24,439 nt of DNA from Cyclobacteriaceae bacterium (GTDB lineage Bacteria; Bacteroidota; Bacteroidia; Cytophagales; Cyclobacteriaceae). Every line of letters begins with the position of its first letter. Position 1 is the first letter of the stretch. This document shows, piece after piece, positions 9,248 through 16,573 of this stretch. The notes beneath the pieces are model-generated. The model was not told where the DNA came from. It made no database searches and worked only from the letters and a program-made list of their open reading frames with translations. A program made the position numbers and the translations under genes. The stretch is from contig JANQPK010000040.1 in assembly GCA_028289505.1 (NCBI GenBank), forward strand, positions 1 through 24,439, read 5' to 3'.

Positions 9248-10594
9248 ATGATCAGCCGAATATTTCAACTAACCATTGTCCTCAGTTTTTGTCTGGTTTT
9301 GAGTTGTGAAAAATCACCGGAAGAGTATGGGCCTCAAGCAGCTAATCCTGATATTTTCAGGGCTACCGTAAAAAAACTGACCGATGTAATTGTATATGAT
9401 ATTTTTTCTCCACCAGTAGCCAGCAGGGTTTACGCCTACCCTAGTATTGCTGCCTACGAAGTGATGGCATACCAAAATAGTGCCTATAAAAGCTTGCAAG
9501 GGCAAATAACGGATTTACCGCCAATCCCTGACCCTAACACACCAGATATTAATTTCCACTTAGCGGCTTTACAGGCCTTTATAAAGGTGGGTACCGCATT
9601 GGTTTTCTCGGAAGATCGTATGGTTGACTACGCGGAGTCGCTGTACCATGATTACCGGGAAATGGGAATGCCCAAAAGAGTAGTTGAAGCTTCTCAGGAA
9701 TATGGAAACCAGGTGGCAGCGCACATACTGGAGTGGGCCAATCAGGATAATTATAATCAAACACGAACTTTCCCCAAGTACACCATTGATGATCGTCCAT
9801 ACAGATGGCAACCAACACCACCCGATTACATGGATGCCATCGAGCCCCATTGGAATAAAATAAGGCCTTTCGTAATCGAGTCCGCCGATCAGTTTTTACC
9901 GGTCCCTCCTACCTCTTTCGATATGGATAAAAACAGCCAGTTCTATCAAGAGGTGATGGAGGTATATGAGGTAGGTAAAAATCTAGATGATGAACAAAAG
10001 GAAATAGCTGAATTCTGGGATTGCAATCCCTATGTCAGTCATCACCAGGGACACGTGATGTTTGCCACCAAAAAGATCACCCCAGGGGGGCATTGGATTG
10101 GCATCACTGATATTGCAACCCGAGAAGCTGAAGCAAATTTTATGGAAACCGTTGAAGCTTATGCGCTGGTTAGTATAGCCCTAGCTGATGCCTTCATCAG
10201 TTGTTGGGATGAGAAATATCGCACTGAATTGATTCGACCCGAGACCGTAATCAATCAATACATTGATGAAGACTGGGTACCAGCCTTACAGACACCGCCA
10301 TTCCCAGAATACACCAGTGGGCATAGTGTAATATCGGCTGCTGCAGCTACTGCATTGACCTCCCTATTTGGTGAACCATTCCCATTTGAAGATACTACCG
10401 AATTGGAGTACGGACTCCCCTCTCGAACCTTTAGCAGCTTTTACGAAGCATCAGAGGAAGCGGCGATATCCAGACTTTACGGAGGTATCCATTACATGCC
10501 TGCCTGCGAAAATGGTGTGGCCCAAGGAAGAGCGCTTGGACAGTTTGTGGTGGCTAATCTTTTCACCAAAGAATCTGATCTTTCTCTTCGGTAA
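9248..10594 (+). CDS. Vanadium-dependent haloperoxidase-like PAP2-superfamily lipoprotein
   Basis: The vanadate/phosphate-binding signature of vanadium haloperoxidases is complete. With numbering from ATG 9248 it reads K323-x6-R330-P331 (KYRTELIRP), then YTSGH with Ser357, Gly358 and His359, then S408-R409-x5-H415 (SRLYGGIH). In characterised enzymes the last His ligates vanadate and the SGH His is the acid-base residue. The protein is 448 residues, and the N-terminal part (VYDIFSPPVASRVYAYPSIA) matches bacterial members of this family. The signal peptide ends in LVLSC20 and is followed by Glu-Lys-Ser-Pro-Glu-Glu, as in surface lipoproteins. GTG 9227 and ATG 9239 are in-frame alternative starts; 9248 gives the cleanest signal peptide. 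It follows the GH32 gene by 55 bases on the same strand. Haloperoxidase and acid phosphatase activity are both possible, because the two families share this site. Confidence 0.85.
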   Translation: MISRIFQLTIVLSFCLVLSCEKSPEEYGPQAANPDIFRATVKKLTDVIVYDIFSPPVASRVYAYPSIAAYEVMAYQNSAYKSLQGQITDLPPIPDPNTPDINFHLAALQAFIKVGTALVFSEDRMVDYAESLYHDYREMGMPKRVVEASQEYGNQVAAHILEWANQDNYNQTRTFPKYTIDDRPYRWQPTPPDYMDAIEPHWNKIRPFVIESADQFLPVPPTSFDMDKNSQFYQEVMEVYEVGKNLDDEQKEIAEFWDCNPYVSHHQGHVMFATKKITPGGHWIGITDIATREAEANFMETVEAYALVSIALADAFISCWDEKYRTELIRPETVINQYIDEDWVPALQTPPFPEYTSGHSVISAAAATALTSLFGEPFPFEDTTELEYGLPSRTFSSFYEASEEAAISRLYGGIHYMPACENGVAQGRALGQFVVANLFTKESDLSLR

Positions 10595-10689
10595 GTACTA
10601 TAGTTTAAAAACACCTGTCACTTACTAAACCCAGCATCCTGATTAGTCATCCAGCGGCCACGACAAATCATTTAGCTAAGTAGCAATAC

Positions 10690-10715
10690 CATGCCAGAGT
10701 ATATTGGTTGGCATG
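10690..10715 (+). promoter_or_regulatory. Small hairpin enclosing the start codon of the LuxR-type regulator
   Basis: CATGCCA (10690-10696) is perfectly complementary to TGGCATG (10709-10715), with a 12-base loop. The right arm contains the ATG at 10713. In RNA a 7-bp stem here could hide the start codon. The stem is short and may be chance, so function is only suggested. Confidence 0.25.
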
Positions 10716-11339
10716 ATACACATAGCACTAATCCATCCGCAACCTATTTACCGTAAAGGCCTATACCTTCTCCTCGAAGAGCTCGCAGAAAACATGGTAG
10801 TGGTAGCATCCACCTCTAACCTAAGAGATCTCATAAATAACCACCGCAACGCATTGCTGGATATAATTGTATGGGATATTCCTAGCCACCATGTGCTAGC
10901 ACCAGGAATCAGGCTGTTGCAGGAATGCTTCCCCTTGGCAAAAGTATTGGTATTGGTTAACAGTAAAAATACCGTTTATGCTGGCTTGCTGGAAACATTG
11001 GGTGCAAATGCAGTTCTAGCTGCAGATTGTGAACTGAATGATCTATTCAGTGTCATTAATAAAATACATCAGACTTATGCTCCACCACCATCCTCTAATC
11101 ATGTACAAGAACCGTCTCAGATCAGTGACTTACCATCACTAAATCAGTCCGAAAAACTAGTCCTGAACCTTCTACATCAGCAGCTATCGAATACAGAAAT
11201 TGCAGGCCGCTTGAAAATTACCAAATCTCAAGTATCCACTGTTTGTCAAGCGCTCAAGCGAAAACTTGGTGTGAAAAACCTGGCTGCCCTATTGGAGAAA
11301 AGCATTCAACTGCAATTGATCAAGTCCATAGATAATTAA
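10713..11339 (+). CDS. LuxR/NarL-type response regulator with degenerate receiver
   Basis: A 208-residue protein with receiver plus LuxR-type helix-turn-helix layout. Residues 1-125 follow the receiver fold: the start IALIHPQPIYRKGL aligns with the usual ILLIDDHPxxRxGL. The Mg-binding Asp-Asp pair is replaced by His8-Pro9. The phospho-acceptor position is kept (Asp55 in IIVWDIP), but the conserved Lys after the GAxGYLL turn is Ala104 (GANAVLAAD). Residues about 142-200 form the HTH (LNQSEKLVLNLL, NTEIAGRLKITKSQVSTVCQALKRKLGV cut here by description only). It probably binds DNA without normal phosphorylation, like other pseudo-receivers. An in-frame TTG lies at 10704, but ATG 10713 gives the canonical N-terminus. 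The wHTH gene follows after 8 bases, so the two are likely co-transcribed. No histidine kinase is adjacent. Confidence 0.85.
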   Translation: MIHIALIHPQPIYRKGLYLLLEELAENMVVVASTSNLRDLINNHRNALLDIIVWDIPSHHVLAPGIRLLQECFPLAKVLVLVNSKNTVYAGLLETLGANAVLAADCELNDLFSVINKIHQTYAPPPSSNHVQEPSQISDLPSLNQSEKLVLNLLHQQLSNTEIAGRLKITKSQVSTVCQALKRKLGVKNLAALLEKSIQLQLIKSIDN

Positions 11340-11347
11340 AAAAAAGT

Positions 11348-11623
11348 ATGAATTTTTATGATAAAACCAATCTAATATTACGCCTGGATCAAATGATCCG
11401 GCTACGGTTTCGAGGCAATGCTGACTCACTTTCAAGAAGACTTGGAGTCTCCCGCAGTACATTTTTTAGGCTTTTGGATGATATGAAAAGCCTAGATGCA
11501 CCCATAGAATACGATGAAACCGGCCAATTCTACTATTATAGAAAAGTGGGCCGCTTTCATTTTGGCTTTTATAAGAAGCGCTACAGGGCCGATCCACAAA
11601 CAGGTTCCAGGTTTCGTCACTGA
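11348..11623 (+). CDS. Small winged-helix DNA-binding protein
   Basis: A 91-residue basic protein. Residues about 8-48 (LILRLDQMIRLRF, then SLSRRLGVSRSTFFRLLDD) match the HTH found at the N-terminus of YafY/DeoR/HTH_11-type regulators, with SLSRRLGVSRSTFFR as helix-turn-helix. Residues 50-66 (APIEYDETGQFYYYRK) look like the beta-wing. There is no WYL or other ligand domain after it, so the protein is only a DNA-binding module with a basic tail. It starts 8 bases after the LuxR-type gene, behind an A-rich leader (AAAAAAAAGT) typical of Bacteroidota start sites. It probably works with, or regulates, its neighbours. Its target is unknown. Another frame continues to 11711, but its sequence is not protein-like. 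Confidence 0.75.
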   Translation: MNFYDKTNLILRLDQMIRLRFRGNADSLSRRLGVSRSTFFRLLDDMKSLDAPIEYDETGQFYYYRKVGRFHFGFYKKRYRADPQTGSRFRH

Positions 11624-11707
11624 TGTACCAAAAGAGAAAGAAGCGCTCCTGAATTCTTACAAAAGAATGGTAATTTTAACCATGTGTAAATACTTCATGC
11701 TGACGGT

Positions 11708-13612
11708 ATGAACCTATTGCTGAGGGCATTAACGGTTATAACTTTGTTGACAGTACCCTACCTCTCTCCTGGTCAGGAAAAAGACCAAAACAGGGTTGAC
11801 CAGCTGAACGATCTGTTCAAGAGCACATTGAACCAGGATCCCATTCAAGCTTTGGGTTATACCAAAGAGGCCCTTGAAATAGCAGACTCCATCAATTATG
11901 ATAAGGGGATTGCCGATGCCTACAACAACATGGGAGTAATTCAAAACAGGATTGGCAATCTTGACAAGGCTTTGGAGTATTTCTTCAATTCACGAAGGCT
12001 TCATCAAGCAATTGACAATCCCGATGGTTTGGCGGCCAGTTTAAACAATATAGGTACCGTATACTCTTCGAAAAAGGATTATGATAAAGCACTGGCATAT
12101 TTTCTTGATGCTTACAGGATTATCGAGAATATGCAGGACACTGCCCGCATAATTGGATCACTAAATAACATAGGTAACGTTCATCTGGCCAAAAACGAAG
12201 ATTCATTGGCCATGGAATATTACCAAGGATCCTTGTCCCTGTATAAAGGTTTGGACAATAAATATCAGGTTTTCGACCCACATACCAATGTTGGCAATGT
12301 ATATTTTAGATATAAACAACTAGACAGTGCTTTGTTGCACTATTACAAATCACTTGAGATTGAGAAAACCAACATGAACCTGGTGGGAGAGGCTCAGGCA
12401 CTAAACAACATCGGCGTTAGCTATACCCAACTTGGCCGTTATCAGTCATCTGTTAACCACCTGGTAGACGCGCTTCAGATTGCCCAATCTATAAACTCTA
12501 AGCCTCTGTTGCTGGAAATATACAAGTCCCTAAGTGACAATTACTTCAAACAAAGAAACTGGTTACTGGCTAAGGATTATCTGCTACTACATGGTATGGT
12601 GAAAGATAGTATTTACAATGAGGAAAGTAACAGGAGGATTTCCGAACTCGGTCGTACCTTCGAGATGGAACAGCAAGAACAGCAGATTGAATTGCTTCAA
12701 AAAGAAAGTGAAATCCAACAATTGCAGCTGAAAAATAACAGGAATAGCATTTTAGCCATTGTATTTGGTTCAGGAGTACTATTCTGTTTGGTGATCTTCT
12801 ACTACCTGAAAAATCAGTCCAATCAAAAGATTCAAGCATTACTGGCTGCTAAAAACAAGGAGATCACCGAAAGCATACACTACGCACAGAGTGTTCAATC
12901 AGCGATTCTTGATCAAGAGTCCATTGCCCAGAGTTTTCCTGAATCATTTATTGTTTATAAACCCAAAGACATTGTAAGCGGAGATTTCTATTGGCATGGC
13001 AAACTCAATGGGTCGGATATCCTGGCTTCGGTGGATTGCACGGGCCATGGGGTAGCGGGAGCTTTTATGACGGTAATCGGAAATTCCCTGTTGAATCAAA
13101 TTGTAGTAGAAGAGAAAGAATCCAAACCGGCTGAAATCCTAAAGAAATTGGATTCTAAACTCCGGAAAACACTCAAAGATCGACAGGTGGATATCAGTAA
13201 ACACGGTATGGATATTGCAATCTGTAAAATTGACAATGGCTTAAGGAAACTGTCATTTGCAGGAGCTCGCAGTGACCTATACTACATCAGAGGAGGCAGT
13301 ATCAATGAAATTAAAGGTGACCGACATACTATAGGAGAAAACCTCAATGACGATATCAAGGATTTCCAACAACAGGAAATTGATTTCCAGCCAGATGACA
13401 TCTACTACCTTTCTTCAGATGGTTTTGCCGACCAATTTGGAGAATCTTCTAACAAGAAATACATGAAAAAGAAATTCAAAGATCTGCTGAGATCAGTGCA
13501 TGATCATAATCTTGATGAACAAGGTCAACTACTGGCACAGGAACTTGAGCAATGGCAAGGAAAATTGGAACAGACAGATGATATTCTGGTTATGGGAATT
13601 AAACTGGTTTAG
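11708..13612 (+). CDS. TPR-repeat membrane protein with SpoIIE/PP2C serine phosphatase domain
   Basis: A 634-residue signalling protein. Order: signal peptide (residues 1-22, ending SPGQ), about six TPR repeats (roughly 60-300, with repeated ALNNIG/SLNNIG boxes), a coiled coil near 315-342, one membrane helix at about 345-366, a short linker, and a SpoIIE/PP2C phosphatase domain to the end. All four acidic metal ligands expected of the family are present: Asp426 (SGDFYW), Asp443 (DCTGHG), Asp571 (SSDGF) and Asp624/625 (TDDIL). The TPR part should be periplasmic and the phosphatase cytoplasmic. Such proteins usually dephosphorylate an anti-sigma-factor antagonist; none is encoded nearby. It lies 84 bases after the wHTH gene on the same strand, and its TAG overlaps the stop of the opposing sixA gene by 4 bases. 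Confidence 0.92.
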   Translation: MNLLLRALTVITLLTVPYLSPGQEKDQNRVDQLNDLFKSTLNQDPIQALGYTKEALEIADSINYDKGIADAYNNMGVIQNRIGNLDKALEYFFNSRRLHQAIDNPDGLAASLNNIGTVYSSKKDYDKALAYFLDAYRIIENMQDTARIIGSLNNIGNVHLAKNEDSLAMEYYQGSLSLYKGLDNKYQVFDPHTNVGNVYFRYKQLDSALLHYYKSLEIEKTNMNLVGEAQALNNIGVSYTQLGRYQSSVNHLVDALQIAQSINSKPLLLEIYKSLSDNYFKQRNWLLAKDYLLLHGMVKDSIYNEESNRRISELGRTFEMEQQEQQIELLQKESEIQQLQLKNNRNSILAIVFGSGVLFCLVIFYYLKNQSNQKIQALLAAKNKEITESIHYAQSVQSAILDQESIAQSFPESFIVYKPKDIVSGDFYWHGKLNGSDILASVDCTGHGVAGAFMTVIGNSLLNQIVVEEKESKPAEILKKLDSKLRKTLKDRQVDISKHGMDIAICKIDNGLRKLSFAGARSDLYYIRGGSINEIKGDRHTIGENLNDDIKDFQQQEIDFQPDDIYYLSSDGFADQFGESSNKKYMKKKFKDLLRSVHDHNLDEQGQLLAQELEQWQGKLEQTDDILVMGIKLV

Positions 13613-14106
13613 TGATCAGTCAAAATATCATAGTAGTTGACAAATTCCCCGCTGGCCTTGTTGGATAATTCCATCCACGATTCCTGTAAAAAACTAATGT
13701 GAACTACCGAACCCGGGATCATGCCATTGATCTCTTTTTCACAAAGATAATCAGCTGCATATGTAATGGCTGGGTTATGGCCTATCACAAGCACCGACAA
13801 ATATCTTTGACTCAAGCTGCTTAAATATTCTATGAATTCACGCACACTAGCTTGGTACAAACTATCGACCACTTGAATATCGTTTATAGAGTATTGTACC
13901 TGGGTAGCTACTAACTCTGCCGTCATTTGAGTCCTCTCCGAGGGGCTGCAGATCACCACATCTGGCTTAATCCCCTCATTGCTTAAATATTTTCCTAGCA
14001 AAGAGGCAACCTTCATACCCTCAGAGGTTAACTTTCGATCAAAATCACGACCGGACTCGCTGAATTTTTCAGCATGAGCATGACGTATGAGAAATAGATT
14101 CTTCAT
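13609..14106 (-). CDS. sixA: SixA-type histidine phosphatase
   Basis: A small (165-residue) histidine-acid phosphatase of the phosphoglycerate-mutase-like fold. The catalytic RHG-type motif is R8-H9-A10 (LIRHAHAEKF), with His9 as the phospho-acceptor. Arg58 (CSPSERT) and His110 (VIGHNPA) complete the phosphate pocket. E. coli SixA removes phosphate from histidine phosphotransfer domains; Bacteroidota members are rarely characterised and the substrate here is unknown. It is transcribed opposite to the SpoIIE gene, overlapping it tail-to-tail at 13609-13612, and diverges from topA across a 139-base gap. Confidence 0.88.
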   Translation of the reverse strand: MKNLFLIRHAHAEKFSESGRDFDRKLTSEGMKVASLLGKYLSNEGIKPDVVICSPSERTQMTAELVATQVQYSINDIQVVDSLYQASVREFIEYLSSLSQRYLSVLVIGHNPAITYAADYLCEKEINGMIPGSVVHISFLQESWMELSNKASGEFVNYYDILTDH

Positions 14107-14181
14107 TCAAAATATTGATTAAATAGGAGTTTAACCAAACATTCAAAGAAAGGGAATATTTAACTTGATTACTTCCAGCGG

Positions 14182-14214
14182 CTTGTTTTTTTTGAAAAAA
14201 AATAGGCATATTTG
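14182..14214 (+). promoter_or_regulatory. Candidate promoter of topA
   Basis: CTTG at 14182-14185 and CATATTTG at 14207-14214 are separated by 21 bases and resemble the Bacteroidota -33 TTTG and -7 TAnnTTTG elements, each with one mismatch. The spacer contains T8-G-A8 (14186-14202), a symmetrical A-tract likely to be bent. Transcription would begin about 25 bases before the ATG. Confidence 0.4.
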
Positions 14215-14245
14215 GAGCTCTTCAGGAAAAAAAATTGCTTAAACA

Positions 14246-16573
14246 ATGGCCAAAAATTTGGTAATAGTGGAGTCGCCAGCTAAGGCTAAAACCATTGAGA
14301 AGTACCTCGGTAAAGACTATACCGTAGCCTCCAGCTACGGCCATGTCAGAGATCTTCCTAAGGGGGATAATGCAATTGACAAAGAAAATGGATTTAAACC
14401 AACATATGAGATAAGTAAGGATAAGGTTAGTGTAATTAAGGCGCTTAAGGATTTAGCTAAAAAATCTGAGATGATCTACCTAGCCAGTGACGATGATCGA
14501 GAAGGTGAGGCGATTTCATGGCATCTGAAAGAAGCACTTGACCTGAACGACGATAAAACCAGACGAATTGTTTTCAGGGAAATCACCAAGAATGCCATCT
14601 TAAACGCCATTCAAAACCCGCGTGGGATTGACCTGGATTTGGTCAAAGCCCAACAGGCCAGAAGGGTTTTAGATAGATTGGTAGGATTTGAGCTTAGCCC
14701 GATTCTATGGAAAAAAATAAAGACTGGATTATCTGCCGGACGGGTTCAATCAGTAGCGGTCAGACTGATCGTGGAACGAGAGAGAGACATTGAAAAATTT
14801 GAGCCGAAAACATCCTTTAGAATCACTGCTGAGTTCACATTGGATAATGGTAACGTATTGCAAGCAGAACTACCGGCCAAATTCAAAACCGAGGCAGAAG
14901 CTAACGCTTTTCTGAACCAGTGTAATGGTGCAAAGTTCTCCATCGCCAACCTGGAGACCAAACCTGGAAAAAGATCACCTGCCCCCCCCTTTACCACCTC
15001 AACTTTACAGCAAGAGGCCAGCAGAAAACTTGGCTTCTCGGTGGCCCAAACCATGACGGTTGCTCAGCGTTTGTATGAGGGTGGTCATATCAGTTACATG
15101 AGAACTGACTCAGTGAACCTCAGTCAAGAGGCCGTCAAAGCCGCTAGCTCAGAAATCGCTACCAACTATGGGCAGAATTATGTAAAAACTCGGGTTTACA
15201 AAACGAAGTCCCAAAGTGCTCAAGAAGCTCATGAAGCTATTCGACCAACCAACTTTGGTGAAAAAAGCCTTGGCTCCAGCAGGAATGAGGAGCGATTATA
15301 TGAGTTAATTTGGAAAAGGGCCATTGCCTCTCAAATGTCTGATGCCTCCATTGAGAAAACCATAGCTCAAATAGGTATATCCACAGTTCCCCAGACCTTG
15401 ACCGCACAAGGTGAGATGATCACCTTCGATGGATTCCTGAAAGTATACATGGAATCCCATGACGATGAAGAAGACAATGGGCATACTAAAGGGGTGCTTC
15501 CTCCTCTGACAGTTGGCCAGAATTTAGAGTTGAAATTGTTGAAGGCAAGAGAGGGTTTCAGTCGGCCCCCTGCTCGATACACTGAAGCCAGCTTAGTTAA
15601 AAAGTTAGAAGAGATGGGAATTGGTCGGCCATCTACCTATGCACCTACTATCTCAACTATTCAAAAGCGCGAGTACGTGGTTAAAGAGAATAGAGAAGGT
15701 GCTGAAAGGTCATATATAGAGATTTTATTGGCAGATGGAATGGTTACTAATGAAGTAAAGACGGAGATCACCGGCACGGAAAAGAACAAACTATTCCCCA
15801 CTAATACCGCTATGGTGGTAAATGATTTCCTCACCGAGCATTTTGATAATATTATTGATTATTCTTTTACCGCCCGGGTAGAAAAAGAATTTGATGAAAT
15901 TGCCAAAGGTGGGAAACCTTGGGATCAAATGATTGATGCTTTCTATGGTGATTTTCATCCCATGGTGGAAAAGTCAGAAACTCTTGAACGCGCTGATGTA
16001 AGAGGGGCCAGAGAACTTGGGCAAGATCCAGATTCAGGTAAACCGGTTTACGTTAAGTTGGGCAAATTTGGCGCCTATGTACAAATCGGTGAGAACCCCA
16101 GCGACGAGAATGAAGTAAAACCCAAGTATGCAAGTTTGCGCAAAGGGCAACTGATGGAAAACATATCCTTGGAAGAGGCCCTGGAGCTATTTAAATTGCC
16201 TCGATCGGTGGGGTCCTTCGAAGACCATGAAATAATAGCCGCTATCGGAAAATTTGGGCCCTACGTCAGACACGATGGAAAATTTGTCAGTATACCAAAA
16301 GAGGAAGATCCATTGTTTATAACCGAGGAGCGGGCTATAGAATTGATCAAAGAGAAAAGGAAACAGGAGGCCGAAAAGTACATTAAAACATTTCCGGAGG
16401 ACGATTCTATTATGGTACTTAATGGTCGATACGGTCCCTATATCAAGGCGGGCAAAAAGAATGTAAAGATCCCGAAAGATAAAACTCCTGAAGAACTCAC
16501 CTTGGAGGAATGCCTGGAATTAGCCGCTAAAGCCCCTGAGCGGAAAGGTAGATATGCTCGCAAAAGCAAGTGA
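14246..16573 (+). CDS. topA: DNA topoisomerase I (type IA)
   Basis: Relaxes negative supercoils through a 5'-phosphotyrosine intermediate. The 775-residue protein has the N-terminal Toprim domain, with Glu9 (VESPAKAKT) and the D82-D-D84-R-E86-GE motif, then the central type IA core with catalytic Tyr284 in HISYMRTDS. The VRDLPKGDN, LSAGRVQSVAVRLI and GIGRPSTYAPTIS blocks are all typical. The C-terminus has no cysteine zinc fingers; instead it carries three copies of the topoisomerase C-terminal repeat (GKFGAYVQ, GKFGPYVR, GRYGPYIK), each followed by a Lys-rich strand. This is the usual bacteroidotal form. The last codon overlaps the sirtuin GTG start (GTGA at 16570-16573). Confidence 0.97.
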   Translation: MAKNLVIVESPAKAKTIEKYLGKDYTVASSYGHVRDLPKGDNAIDKENGFKPTYEISKDKVSVIKALKDLAKKSEMIYLASDDDREGEAISWHLKEALDLNDDKTRRIVFREITKNAILNAIQNPRGIDLDLVKAQQARRVLDRLVGFELSPILWKKIKTGLSAGRVQSVAVRLIVERERDIEKFEPKTSFRITAEFTLDNGNVLQAELPAKFKTEAEANAFLNQCNGAKFSIANLETKPGKRSPAPPFTTSTLQQEASRKLGFSVAQTMTVAQRLYEGGHISYMRTDSVNLSQEAVKAASSEIATNYGQNYVKTRVYKTKSQSAQEAHEAIRPTNFGEKSLGSSRNEERLYELIWKRAIASQMSDASIEKTIAQIGISTVPQTLTAQGEMITFDGFLKVYMESHDDEEDNGHTKGVLPPLTVGQNLELKLLKAREGFSRPPARYTEASLVKKLEEMGIGRPSTYAPTISTIQKREYVVKENREGAERSYIEILLADGMVTNEVKTEITGTEKNKLFPTNTAMVVNDFLTEHFDNIIDYSFTARVEKEFDEIAKGGKPWDQMIDAFYGDFHPMVEKSETLERADVRGARELGQDPDSGKPVYVKLGKFGAYVQIGENPSDENEVKPKYASLRKGQLMENISLEEALELFKLPRSVGSFEDHEIIAAIGKFGPYVRHDGKFVSIPKEEDPLFITEERAIELIKEKRKQEAEKYIKTFPEDDSIMVLNGRYGPYIKAGKKNVKIPKDKTPEELTLEECLELAAKAPERKGRYARKSK

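Noticed and set aside
10591..10625. GTAAGT/ACTTAC inverted repeat after the haloperoxidase stop
   Set aside because: Only six pairs with a 23-base loop and no T-run, so it is not a credible terminator.
11514..11711. 65-residue + frame whose TGA overlaps the SpoIIE-gene ATG
   Set aside because: It overlaps the wHTH gene in another frame, has no domain or compositional support, and the ATGA overlap alone is weak.
13609..13660. Possible bidirectional terminator between the SpoIIE gene and sixA
   Set aside because: The stops overlap and no GC-rich stem with T-run is present.
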